In this document: in pieces, positions 19,801-31,901 of the stretch
How the letters are laid out: each line of letters starts with the position of its first letter
Position numbering within the stretch: the stretch's first letter is position 1
Assembly (NCBI RefSeq): GCF_011397635.1
Contig: NC_064761.1
Coordinates: forward strand, 38,900,143-38,964,142
DNA: 64,000 nt
Source of the DNA: Epinephelus fuscoguttatus
Lineage: Eukaryota; Chordata; Actinopteri; Perciformes; Serranidae
Direction: 5' to 3'
Translations under genes and position numbers: made by a program
The notes under the pieces: model-generated
Databases searched by the model: none
The model's input: the letters and a program-made list of their open reading frames with translations, nothing else
What the model was told of the DNA's origin: nothing

Positions 19801-22800
19801 TGTTTTTCAAAGGACATTTAAATCACTCATAATGAAGTTATCTCAAAATGTACTTTTTATACAGTTGGTGGGTCTTTCACATGAACAACAACCTCTGCAC
19901 AGACTAAAAGGTGGTGCCAACCTGTTGCTCGTATGCCGCTGCTCTGTTCTGATAAAATGTTGACAAATCAGTCTTTTGGTCTGCAGGGCAGAGACCAATG
20001 GCCTCTGTGTAGCACTGGATGGCATTCTCATACTTGCCAGCCTTGAAGTACTTGTTGCCCTTGTTCTTTGCTGCTTGGGCCCGATCCAACGGGCTCTGAG
20101 TGAGAGAGAAAAAAGGTAACAGCATTGATTAAATGGTCTCCTCTGTGACTCAGTGGATTGGTTTAGAGATTCAGGAGCCTAAAGTCATTTTTTCTGCATA
20201 ATTAAGGCTCCCTTAGCATCTTGCACTGCAGTAGGCCGTGCAAGTGAACTGTAGGTAACTATGAATGACTGAGTGCCATCAAACTGACAGTATTGCTCAT
20301 AACTGGGGCTGCTGTAGTTAAGGAGGTAGAGATCTCATCCATTAATCACAGCGTTGGAGATACTGTAAAGTGCTTTGCCCAATAAGGTGAAAGAGCTCTA
20401 TTTAACAGCAGTCCATTTACCATTTATAGCAACTATAATATTGATTTATGGATTTTAGTATATGATGTGTAACAGTCATGGGTGTGGATGACCCATATTC
20501 TTTAGGCAATTTATTCCGGTGGAGGAAAAGGAAGCAGATTACACTGACATTAGCACACACTGCAACAACATGTTTTAACCGTTAAGTTCTTTACAGTAAG
20601 AACAACCCACCAGTGTGCTCTTGTTTGTGCTCACTATTTTTTTAATTAGAGTAAACGGGAACCACATTTAACAGGTATGTATCCAGTTACATGCTGCGTT
20701 GCCTTCAGTCCTTTCTGACCTACACAAAAAGGGAAACTTATCTATGCTTTCACTTTTAATTTAGTTCTGTGTGAGAAGTTGTGCACAGAGCTTTTGCTGT
20801 GGTTAAACCTGGTTCCAGTTTACTTCAATTAATCAATGTTTGCCACTGTTTGATTCTTTGTTCACTGGAGGCATGCAAGCAAAACAAAGATTTCTTGACA
20901 AATTCAAGGTCACACAGCACAAATAATCAACATTAATGGTTATTTTGTGAGTGAAGTATTCATGTAATATTTGGAATGAATGCTCATGCCTGCATGTTGT
21001 TGGTGTACTAACAGTAACTCAAATAAATCCTGTTTTGTCACATTTTCCCTTTCTCCCAATGATGATGTAACAACGTCATACTTAAAAGATAGCTCGAATA
21101 CCAAAGACACCTCTCACTGGCACTATACCTGTGAGCACCTACTGCACACTTCCTTGCCACCTGGCAAGCATTTTTAAGTTTTGTGGCAAATATAGAAGCT
21201 GAAACTTGTAATGGAACACTCAACTCAACTCAACTTCAACACCACACTCCCTTAATTATGTCACACAAATTGATTAATTAGTCATCATTTCCATTTTTTC
21301 CCTTTATCTTCACTTTTGGATTACCTCTGACTGGTCTGGCTTTCTTTGTCTGTTCTTGCGTTGATGGGTTGTTTTTTTGTCTTTATTGGCCCTGTGTTTG
21401 TTTATCAGTACTGCTTGCTAATAAGAATACCTTCTTTAAAATGTGTTACTTTTAACTATTTTAATGCTTATTATATTGGCAATATTTTAACTTCTGTTTA
21501 AATGTCAGGCAAATAAGTCGTTAGAATCATCCCTAGTGGACATCAAGGAAAATATAAGACATACATGTTTTCCTTGGTGGACATTAATCTGCCAAAGGCT
21601 ACGTTACCTATCCTTTATGAGAGGTTTATAAGAGAACTGAAGGTTAAAATTAGATTTATTTCATAATACTATATCTGAGTTTATCAGTGGGTAGGGTTGC
21701 AACAGTATGGAATTTTCACTGTACGATAACTGTCTCAGAAAATATTGCATTATCAGCCAGAATGAGCCTTAAAGGAATAAAAAAAGTAGGGTTATGCTTG
21801 GTTGAACAAATGTTTTAATTACTATAACTGAAACGTGAAACAATTTTCTTAATGGAAGTATGTGTATTAAGTTTCCCCCTCAAAAATAACTAAAATACAG
21901 AGGAGATTCTCCATCCAGCTGTTTTGTTTTGTTTTTACAATATCATAGACAAGCAAATGTACACAGTATGATAACCCTCAACTTTTATATCACGGTATAC
22001 CTTGACACTGGTGTATCGCTGCAACCCTATCAGTGGGTCCTTGCTTCTTCCAAATACATAAAAAACAACACTTAATTTAGACAGACCCAACATTTTGTCC
22101 CTGACTATAATCTGCTGCTTTAATCCTTGATATAACTGAAGCAGCTGTGCTTTACCCTTATTGACCCTTTACTTCATTTACATTCATGCTGAAGAGTAAC
22201 ATTAGCTGAGGACTTTGAATTTAGTGCATAAAAACATAAATATGCAGAAAATAAAGTGTCTGACATTCTAAATATCACTGTGGAAGGCCCTCGGTGTCCC
22301 CTGGGCATGGGGCCACTGGCAAGGTGTCCCTTATTTATCCATATTGAAGGTAACAACCTCGCACCTGCCCCCTTTGACTTGAGAAGATAATATTAGCTAG
22401 CACGCCCCAAAACATGCCTGTCACGAAGCAATGCTACAGTTAAAAGTTCTCGCCATGTTGTCCTCACTTGTGTTTAGTGCTTTATTAACGCTGTCACCTG
22501 TTTAACATTTCTAACTGGGCAGGTGAAGCTAGCTAGCCACACTGACAGCATTAGCTTCCGAGAGCTAGCTAGCAATTAACATTGGCTAATCCACCGCTGC
22601 TGAACCGGTCGCTATCGGCCTTGGTCTCGTGAAGGTAGCTGTCAGTGTCAGTAACGTTAGGTGTCCTTGACGGTGCTGTAACAGCAATGACATGTGTAGC
22701 CAGTAAAGTGTAGCCTACGCACTTCACTAAGGAAGCTAATGCTAATGCTGGGGGTGTTGCAGTGACAGCAGATTAAGGAGCAGTCTGTACGGCTATCGTT

Positions 22801-23036
22801 ACCATGTTCTCCTGCTCTCTGCTGGCTCGAGCTGCGCCGTCTTGGCCCTGCACGGGGCTCGCGCTGCCTTCTGGTGTTTTCCGCTCCCCGGTCCCTTTCC
22901 TTTCCTTCGTCCGGCTACGGTTCCACAGATAAACCGCCCCGACTCCCAGCACTATGGGGGTGCCGACTAACAGGGCCAGCTGCCAGCGGGGTAGTCCAGT
23001 CCCGGACTGCGGCTCGACTGGCTTAGAAGCAGCCAT
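13869..23036 (-). CDS. tomm70a: Mitochondrial import receptor subunit TOM70
   Basis: Outer-membrane receptor that takes hydrophobic preproteins from Hsp70/Hsp90 and passes them to the TOM pore. Twelve coding exons (minus strand): 22803-23036, 19922-20095, 18312-18438, 18116-18225, 17873-18021, 16339-16546, 16112-16246, 15903-16010, 15651-15767, 15421-15518, 14104-14226, 13869-14022. They join in phase to 579 codons including the stop, giving 578 aa against about 608 in human; the shortfall is mainly in the low-complexity N terminus. Residues 18-38 (WQLALLVGTPIVLGVGAVYL) are the single membrane anchor, followed by a basic linker. From residue 79 the TPR array begins (AAKNKGNKYFKAGKYENAIQ) with the Hsp-binding clamp repeats. 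The C terminus reads KYGLKPPTL, as in the human protein. It is intact and is expected to be expressed in all tissues. Confidence 0.97.
21684..22037. mobile_element. hAT-type MITE, 338 bp, 8-bp target duplication (tomm70a intron 1)
   Basis: The element is 21692-22029, with inverted ends tagggttgcaac and gctgcaaccCTA-type sequence. It is flanked by tcagtggg at 21684-21691 and 22030-22037. The 8-bp duplication and tagggYtgcaac ends fit hAT transposons. It has no coding capacity. The internal sequence includes gtacgataactgtctcag and atcacggtatacc, an inverted subterminal pair. Confidence 0.85.
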
Positions 23037-23240
23037 GATCTACAACCGAGAGACAGTTAGCCAGCCACTAACGTTACCACAGCCAGACAGCGTGAGCGCG
23101 AGCGACGCTTCTTCTTCCCGTGTTCCGCGAGGTCACAGACGCACCGAGGAATCATGGGATACTGGCGGACAAGCCGAGGGGGCTGTGTGTAGTTGTAGTC
23201 CAAACATCATATCAGTTACTTTTGAGATTTATCACCTTTA
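23037..23240 (-). promoter_or_regulatory. Putative tomm70a promoter region
   Basis: This is the sequence immediately upstream of the tomm70a ATG. It is GC-rich with several CpGs (for example gtgagcgcgagcgacgc at ~23091) and has no TATA box, as expected for a housekeeping mitochondrial gene. The palindrome-like ggactacaactac (minus strand, ~23190-23202) resembles part of a ZNF143-type element, but the match is incomplete. The transcription start was not determined. Confidence 0.45.
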
Positions 23241-23722
23241 TTACCTGTATTACCTTTTAATGTTTTTACTAATGGGTTTATCTTGTATATGATGTTTTTG
23301 TTTATTGTTTGGAACAAAATATTTTATTTGTTTGTGTCAATAAAATAACTAACTTACCAACTAACAGGCTACAGATTATGAGTAACATTGTTAAAAATGT
23401 AATCCTAATAAAATATTTAAATTACTGCACCAGAATCACCAACATTTGATCAGTAACTGTAATTTAATTAGCCTACATATTTTTTTTCTTGGTAACTGAT
23501 TACAATTACATTTATCTGTAATTTAAGTTTAACACGATCCTCATCCTGCACAGATAATGATCAGTTATGCTAATCTATCTTTTACATATTTTTAGTGTAA
23601 ATTTTCTATTCTATATTAGTGTCCCTGACTTTTGCACTGCTCCGCCCTTGTCCTGATATCATCCTGTGTTTATTGTATGCATCAAAAACCAAGGCAAATG
23701 TTTTGTAAGTGAAAACCTACTT

Positions 23723-24542
23723 GTCACTGAACACTTTTTATTTATTTATTTATTTTTTTTAATTTACAATTTTTATTCAATGCAAGGTACAGTACACATT
23801 TGAAACATCCAGTACAGTTGTTAAGGGAAGTAAATGTTTGTCAAAAAACAAAGTCAGACAGTTGGGTACTGAGTATTGTCAAAACCTCACAGAACAATTT
23901 ATTGCTTTCAAAAGTGGAGAGCGACTTTACTGCTCCGCATAAACCTCAGCCTTACTGTTTCCTTTTTCCCCTTTTTCCTCCTTTTAAATTTACCCCCTAA
24001 ATAATAAAATATTTAGTTAAAATATGGCACAAATACCAGCAATGGAAAAATAATAATAGTAATAAAAAGATAACCTTCAATAGAACAGAAAGAAACATAA
24101 GAACTGGGATGTATATTAAAAAACACAAGTTGATTAGAGAATATAAACACATATGGGAGATTGAACTAACAGTAGTAGGCCTATATTCTTTTTGTGTATT
24201 TAGATAAGGGGAAAGTCCAATGTTTTGTTGTTTAATGAGGGTCAGTCTGTTGTGTCCCTTCGGTTAAGTCGTCTTTTTTCAACAAAGGAGATCCACTTTG
24301 ACCATATTTCATTAAATTTGTCCATCTGTAAATTAAGTGAGTGTGTGATTTTTTCCATTCGATATATGTCGTCAATCGTGTCCATCCATTCACTCACTGT
24401 AGGAGGTTCGGGATGCAACCAGTGTCTGGTGATATTTTTCTTAGCTACAGTTACCATAATTATAAAGAGATATCTATTAGTGTTTCCAGTAATAAAATCT
24501 GATTTGCCTAAGATAAAGGTTTCAGTCACTGAACACTTTTTA
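23723..24542 (-). mobile_element. 5'-truncated L1/Tx1-like LINE with perfect 18-bp target duplication
   Basis: The insertion is 23741-24524 (~784 bp). The same 18 bases (starting gtcactgaacactt) stand at 23723-23740 and 24525-24542. On the minus strand it encodes the end of an L1-type ORF2 protein (VAKKNITRHWLHPEPPTV, then NLQMDKFNEIWSKW) and a 3' untranslated region. Its tail is a TTTATT-type A-rich run at 23741-23760. The intact flank duplication points to a fairly recent insertion. Confidence 0.88.
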
Positions 24543-25779
24543 AAAAATATTTTGGAAAATGAAGGATACACCTGTCCATTTTAGTAGCTTTCTGGTATTG
24601 TGACTATCAAGTTATTCCTCTGGATCATGTGCAGCTTCTCCACTTTAAAAAGACTGATCCATCTACTAAGAGATTTTACTGGATTCCACTAAATGACTAA
24701 ATATTTATTTATTTATTGTTCAGTTAGATGGCTCCATTACTTCCATCACTTCACTAGTCTTAAGATGTTAGTAGGCAGGTGAAAAAGGTTAGTAGGCTTA
24801 GAAAAAACAGAAAAAAACATATATATTTCTAATATATATATATGTAAATAGCAATCCCATTATGAAAACACTTTATGCACCAGTGTCTTTTCCTCAGTAC
24901 ATTTTCCCACATTAAATAAAGTGCATATAAAGTTAATAACTGTCCCTAATATTTTAACACAACTGGTTATGTATATACTCTGGATTTGATGTATATATTT
25001 ATTGCATTTTAACAAAGCTTTTTAACCATATTTATTTAAAGTACTATTAAATTATGCAATTATTTTTAAGCAACCCTCATCATGAATGCATTACAGCTGC
25101 TGATAAAAGTCTGTGCAACCTACTATTATTTTTCCACCACATTTATGACCAAGAGTGAACCAGGAGGCTCATCAGATACTGTCAACAATAAATCACCATT
25201 CTCATGCTTCTGCTTCACAAACATGACTGATGATGCTAAATAATCTGTTATATTTTCTCTCTTTATATGATTTTCCTAATAATAATTTATTTTCTGGACA
25301 CAGATTATTTGTTTGAATCCTTGCTGTACATGTAAGGTGGTTTAAAGGCCAGTTTGGGGTTTATGTGTGTTGCAAAAATTCCACAACTTTATAGGAACGA
25401 CAGAAAACAGCAAATTTATGATGATTTTAATATGATTTCATTAAAAATCGTGACAAAGTTATCATGTTTTTGAATCCTGAAAAACACAGTATTAATTTGT
25501 CTGTGTGCAGGTTGACTGCAGCCGCTAGGTGTCAGTGTTGCTGACTCTCTCTATCGACCACTCTTGTACAGGAATGACCAGCTGAACAAAACCTGCTGTA
25601 TGCATAACTCTGCACGTACACTGTCTGTTTTTGTTTATATACTTTGTGGAAAATCATAAAAAAAATATGCTAGTTTCCAATAGTGAAGGATATTTCCTTT
25701 TCATTTTGTGCAAGTTTTCCAACCCCAGCTCTCTTCATTTTATCCTGATCAATGTGGATTTATCATATGATTTTGAGCA

Positions 25780-25835
<56 letters not shown>

Positions 25836-26749
25836 GTTCAGTCTCCTCTCTGTCCCAGTTCAGAGTCCTGTGCTGGTCTGTCTGCAGCCTGACTGCTCAA
25901 TTTATGCCTGAGGCCCTCTGTCCTCAAACAGTGACCGGCGCTGAACTGTTTCCAAAGTCAACTGTATTTAGCTGGTTTGAGGGACGACTGAGTGATGAAG
26001 AGCAACACAGACCTTTGACAGGAAAACTATTCCCTCATGAGGTGCTCTTTAATCCAAGGACATGCTGTAAATCACATAGTTTCATTCTGTTTTTGGATTT
26101 GTACCAAAATAAACTGCAACATTTTGGTACTTTATTGCCTAATTTATACAACATTAAGAATGAATTATGTGTACATTTCAGTTTAATGATTGAAGAGACT
26201 TCAAAAATTTTGCCTTCAATATGACTCATCCCACACTGACAGAGGAACTTGTTTTAAAAAGCCGTAAAACTAATGTCACTACTAAACTACAACGCATGAC
26301 GAGACATTATAACCTTGCATTTTTCACGTGACGACCCAGCTGATACTGTAACTTTACAGAGGTGAAAGGGGACAACTGACAGAGGTTACAATAAGGATGT
26401 CTGATCTTCCATCTATTCCTGACTCTCTGTTATTACTGTAAAATGTGCCTGATATTGTTAGCACAGCCTGGCTTAGCTTTAGTCGCTCACTCCCACTGAT
26501 GTTTGGTCGCCTCTGACCACTGAGATGTGTTTGTGCTCCCTTAATGCTGAGAAGTGAGGTACTTTGAAAGTGTCAGTCTTCACGGATCAGCTACGTAAAT
26601 ACACCTCATTAGTCCAGTTAGATAATTTAATCAGATTAACTTAAGATGTTGATGTAGGGACAAATTACAGTTTGTTGTTGAGCTCTCAAATTCTGGTTTA
26701 TTGATCTGAGTTCCAGAAAGTATTTTGTAATAGTATGGAGCAGATTTGT

Positions 26750-26780
<31 letters not shown>

Positions 26781-26890
26781 GCAGAAAAGAAAAAGCAAAT
26801 CGCATTCATTGCAATCAATAGTGTTTCAGTGAGTGGCATTGCAGCCTCCAGTCTCTTCATTCACAAGTCTGATCCTCTACACAGCACTGT
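24543..26890. other. Intergenic, AT-rich; microsatellites only
   Basis: No gene was recognised. It holds a (GT)n run at ~25783-25832 and a (CA)n run at ~26750-26780. Open frames here either run through those repeats or lack homology. The rest looks like unique spacer; a conserved enhancer could not be judged from one genome. Confidence 0.5.
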
Positions 26891-26897
26891 GCAGGAT

Positions 26898-27121
26898 TTA
26901 AAGGGACAGTTCACCCCAAAATTAAAAATACATACTTTTTGTCAATTTTTTTGACGCTTTGAGCGCCACAAGCTGAGTGCCATCTAGTTTCATTATATTG
27001 GAGAGAAGGCAGACATCTCTGTGGCTGATATCTCCAACACTCTGCAACTCACACCAGAACAATCTAGACTGATAAACAGCACGACAGGTAAAAGGAAAAA
27101 CATGTATTTTTGTCCCTTTAA
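26898..27121. mobile_element. TTAA-flanked MITE (piggyBac/Kolobok-like), ~216 bp
   Basis: TTAA stands at 26898-26901 and 27118-27121, and the element has AGGGACA at the left and TGTCCCT at the right end. The internal sequence (cacaagctgagtgccatctag, gctgatatctccaacactc) recurs at 50301-50640 and, on the other strand, near 51560-51745. TTAA duplication and lack of coding are typical of non-autonomous piggyBac or Kolobok derivatives; the exact superfamily is inferred. Confidence 0.7.
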
Positions 27122-27869
27122 AAAAAGCCAACATAAATATGCCAGTTTGGCTAATCCCGTTGGATCTGTAATCCACTGAAGTATTTTCCAGTAAATAAAA
27201 TATTGTGGGTAATTTGCATGGAAGACTCATTTTGGGACTTATGAAGAGAATATACTGTTTCATGTTCTTGGTTGCTTGTGCTCAGGTGTGTCCTTAACTG
27301 GCTCTCATCTCTGGAGGAACAACAGATTACTGTAATCTTGATCTAAGGTTACATGACAAGGAAGCATGGATGTGTCATAACAGTGCTCAGCCAGATTAGG
27401 CCTCCTCTTTGGGACTCAGGTCTCAGCATGTTTAATCTCTCAGTCTGTGAAGATTGTTCTCATGTTCAAGTGTAAATTTCATCTTGAGACTTTCCTCCAC
27501 ACCCAAAGCTGAAAACTTAAAGCCAAAAAATGTATAAATAAAGTGCCTCTGTGTCTAGTTTTTACATTGCCGTTAATACATTATTGCCATGTTAAATTGT
27601 CATGCAAACAAGGTGTTATAAGACTTTCTGCACACACATTTACAACATTGTAGGACCACACATATCATTGCAGTGCGATAACACAATTAAGTGACTTAAA
27701 TAGCATGCTCAGTACCGCACTTGTTCTTATGTCACTTTCACAGCACTCTGACGACTTGTAATGAACACTCAGGTGACATAAGACCCCACTGTGACTCTGT
27801 CACATACTGCATATTTTAATGCTAATAATAAATGTTCTGTCGTCAATAAAATGAAATAAACAAAGTTAT

Positions 27870-28725
27870 TTTGTGCCTTTTTGTCATTCTGTGTCTTCTC
27901 TAGGGTGTTTGGTGTGTTGTTTTTGCGGTCATTTGTGTCTTACAGTAATGAGGTAATTTTCTGTGTTAGTAAGGTAATTTTGTGTCTCTGAGATAATTTT
28001 GTGTCTCTTTGAGGTATTTGTGTAACTCTGAGATACGTTTGTGTCTTTGTAAGGTAATTTTGTTACTTTTTGAGGTAATTTTGTGTCTCTTTGAGGTATT
28101 TTGTGTCTCTTTGAGGTCATTTTATGACTCTTTAAAGTAATTTTGTGTCTCTTTGAGGTAAATTTGTGTCTCTTTAGGGTCATTTTCTGTGTTACTAAGG
28201 TCATTTTGTGACTCAGGTAATTTTGTGTGTTTTTAAGGTAATTTTGTGTCTCTTTGATGTAAATTTGTGTCTCTTTAGGGTCATTTTCTGTGTTATTAAG
28301 GCAATTTTGTCACTCTGAGGATATTTTGTTACTCTTTGAGGTATTTTTGTGTCTCTTTGAGGTCATGTGTTTTATTGTGGTCATTTTGTGTCTCTTTGAG
28401 GTCATTTTGTGTGTCTTTGAGGTAATGTTGTGTCTTATTGAGGTATTTTGTGTCTCTTTGAGATAAATTTGTGACATTTTTGGTCATTTTGTGTCACTTT
28501 GTGGTTGTTGTTTTTTTGTTTATTTGTTTGTTTGTTTCCATACCCGTAGTTATTTTGTGTCTCTTTGCCTCCCTTTGTTGTCTTGTGGTGGTCATTTGAG
28601 TGCCTTCCTGGTCTGTAGTTGTTAATTTGAGTGGCATTTTGCAGATGAAGTCCAGGGGGGCCCTGTCATTTTTGGCCCCTGGGCCTGTGCCCACTAGGCT
28701 TATTCAGTCATCCATCCGTGCTTAT
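27870..28725. repeat. Degenerate ~21-bp minisatellite and its carrier element
   Basis: From 27870 to ~28580 variants of aggtcattttgtgtctcttt recur more than 25 times in about 21-bp steps with indels. The array runs into a non-repetitive tail (28585-28725) containing gagtggcattttgcagatg and ttattcagtcatccatccgtg. The same tail and a short version of the array occur at 36175-36830, so the repeat is part of a dispersed element that expanded here. Confidence 0.75.
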
Positions 28726-29560
28726 ACTGTATGTAATAAAGTGTGGCATTGTATAGAGAATGAACTCCCAACATATCAGCTTTAGTGAAGTGGAAAACTT
28801 AAACTCATTGTTCTGTGTTTTGTTTCCAGCTTGTGCACATGTTTCTTTTCCTGTTGCTGAACTGTGCACACACAGTTGAATATCGTCTATACCAAAACTA
28901 TACTGGAGAATTTGGGGGAAAAATAAAGGTAAGAGGAAAGACAATATGATAGAGTAGTGCCCAGAGTAATATGAAAACATACACTCCCTCTCTGTCCTGT
29001 ATTACACCAGCCTCAGGCTGACAGTGCACAGCAGTAGACAGGGTAGCCTGCTCCATAATTATTGACAGGTTTGATGTACTCAGCGAGTGGAAAGTATGGG
29101 GAAATTGGTGTTTCAGTTGTCTACCCCCAGGCTCATGACTGTAATGGAAAAGCAGTGGTCACATCACCCACCCAGTTCTAAAATACTATCTGCTTCTCTC
29201 TGGCTCCCGCCTCCCTGTTTATTCCCATCGCCTCCAGTTTTACTTTCTCCCAGCCACGTTAAACAGATTAAAGAGGATTCACTTGTGTAAAGACTCAAGC
29301 AAAAGCTCTGCTGTTTATTTTTGGATCTTCCAAGAATAACACAACTACAGCCACAGTGCTTAGAACTGCACAGGGATCTAAATGAAGTAAGTTACCTTTG
29401 CCTTGTGGGACAGAGTTGTGTAGTAGAGCAGCCAGTCAGTCAGAAGCTTAGTAGGTCAGCTCAGCGTTGTCTCTGCCCTCTGCACCACTGGGCTGGGATC
29501 ACACTTTCATCTACTGAGCTGAGACTTGTTGGACACAGAGGCTCCCTGCACAACTCCACC
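28726..29560 (+). other. lnp1 5' flank and probable 5' untranslated region
   Basis: This is upstream of the preferred lnp1 start codon. An in-frame ATG at 29321 would add 80 residues that resemble nothing in the family. No TATA box or CpG island was recognised, so the transcription start could be here or in an upstream non-coding exon. Confidence 0.4.
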
Positions 29561-31848
29561 ATGTCTCTCAGGCTGCTGCCTGCTTTCGTTGTGGATAACG
29601 ACGACGATGATGATGGTAACTTCACAAAATGGATGAGTAGTTACTGGGGTCACGGAGCAGAAGGTGGACACTCCAGGGACAGGAAGCGCAGTTTCAGAAG
29701 AGCCACAAAAACACAAGGGGACCGAAGAGCATCACTCCCAACTGTGGTAAGGACCAGCAGCGCTGATTAGACGCATGCATATGTGTTCACTGTACATTTT
29801 GTTTTTGCATCAACATATAAACAGCAGCAAGACACTTTTAACAAAACAATATTTCCAGTTTCTGTCATTTTAAAACAACCTGCCTCCTTTTAAACTTGTT
29901 AATAAAACTAACTAAAGATAACTTTACAAAAAACTACTGTATGCAGTTAACCACAACTCAATATGTCATTGTAGAACGTTTCTAAAAGTTACATACAGTA
30001 GCCTATATTCAAGAAATAAGGCTGACCTTGTTTATATTTGAGCAGACAATGAGGGTAGATTAATGCACGTATACACTCTGCAGACATGGAAACCCAGACA
30101 TTGGTATGAGCACTATGCAGGCTATGTAGGTCTGTTATAGTTTTCAGTAATAGGGTGTCCTGACCTCCACCGCCTTCAGTTCATCAACAACGTCTGCTGA
30201 TGCACAAGTACATGATGCTCCCCCAGCACACACTTAAACACACAGACACAGATAAAAATACTGTTTAAACTGGACTTGCGTTTCACCAGTAATCCAAGAG
30301 GCATCAAAACTGAAGAAGCTTCTTGGAGAGGTGAAATCTCTTCAAGGAACTCAGTTAAGTCCAGTTGCCTGCGATATAGTACTTAAGATTACCGTGACCT
30401 GGATGAGTGAGAATCTTCACCAATATGTTGTTTAAATTGATTATACAGAGATGCCACTCATAGAAACATCATTTTTTATTGAAAAAGTGTAACAGAAAAC
30501 CTACAATGTACAGAGTTAGTAATGCTGTGAGTGTCTTCAGATTCCTTTATGTCACTGAGGTCAAACAGTGTGCAAATCTTCTGCAAAAAGCAGACTTAAC
30601 TAAACTGTTTTCATTTTATTTACCTTGTTTCCAACAGCATAACAGCTGTGATATATCCAGACTGGAATACCAAAATACAAACACTTGTATGTCGTCCATA
30701 TTTATACACCAACCCCACCAAGGAAGGAAAAAAAGCTAAACTAAAATGACAGTACACATGTATACATGGGCAGATACACATTTTAGACATACATTAGCAG
30801 ACAGCAACATAAGTCAAAATGTAAACAAAGGTACACACACGCATTCATACAAATAGATTTATACATCAGTCAAAGTTGTCTACAGCGAATCTACATTGTA
30901 ATTTGCTCCAAGTAAGAATCAACTATGTCAGAAATGGTCGCCACGTCCTGTAAAATTCACCTGCAGAGCCACCCAGCGTACACTTTTATTTTACTTTATT
31001 TTCTCTAAGTGTAGAAAACTCTTGAGATCACCAGCCCACGAAGCATGTGTGGGAGACACCTCCTGCTTCCACTTAGTAAGTATAAGGCGTCTTGCAGTTA
31101 AGGAGGCAAAGGCAATGGCATTTGAATAGTGTCTAGGAAGAGGTTTGTTCTCTGGAACAACTATGATAGAAAGTTTTTAAATGAAAGCAGACCTGCAAGT
31201 CTGTTTCCTGACAACGAGAACATTAATGTAAGATATTATTCAGCATTCATCTCAACCTGAAATAGACAAAGCTCTTGATTCTTTTATAAAGACATGTATT
31301 AGTCATGGACTGCTGCATGTAAGCGCTCCTCTATGGAACACTGTGCTGCTTTATTCATCGCCATGAGGGAATGAACTTATCAGTCATAGAGAGGTCAGAG
31401 ATCAATGACACACGGCAGCACACTTGTGGCTCGTACAGCAGGTTCTCAGTATGGTCAAGGGCAATTTAGCAACACTGATGTTTACCGAAATGTAGATGTA
31501 TACCCTGGGTGTTTAAGATTGAACAAAATAAATGTGTTTTAATAAAGTTTTTCCCCCCATTAGAGCGGCGCTGAATATACACACTATTATGACGGGCCCT
31601 AGTGCCAGATTTTGCATCTTAACTAGCTTCTGTACATCGTATTGTCTCGTCACATGGTCAAATACACACTTGACATTAGACAATATCAACTTAAGTACCC
31701 AACAATCACTATTACAAATCTGTATATGACAAAAATACCAAAAAAGGAGAAATTAGTCAATTAATTATATCATTTTTATAGTTCAATTACACTTTTTTTT
31801 ATAGTTCATGTAGAATAAACACATAATTTGTTCTTATGATTCCTACTA

Positions 31849-31901
<53 letters not shown>

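Noticed and set aside
29321-29560. 80-residue N-terminal extension of lnp1
   Set aside because: Not included in the gene model because it has no homology and the downstream ATG has a better context; recorded as a finding instead.
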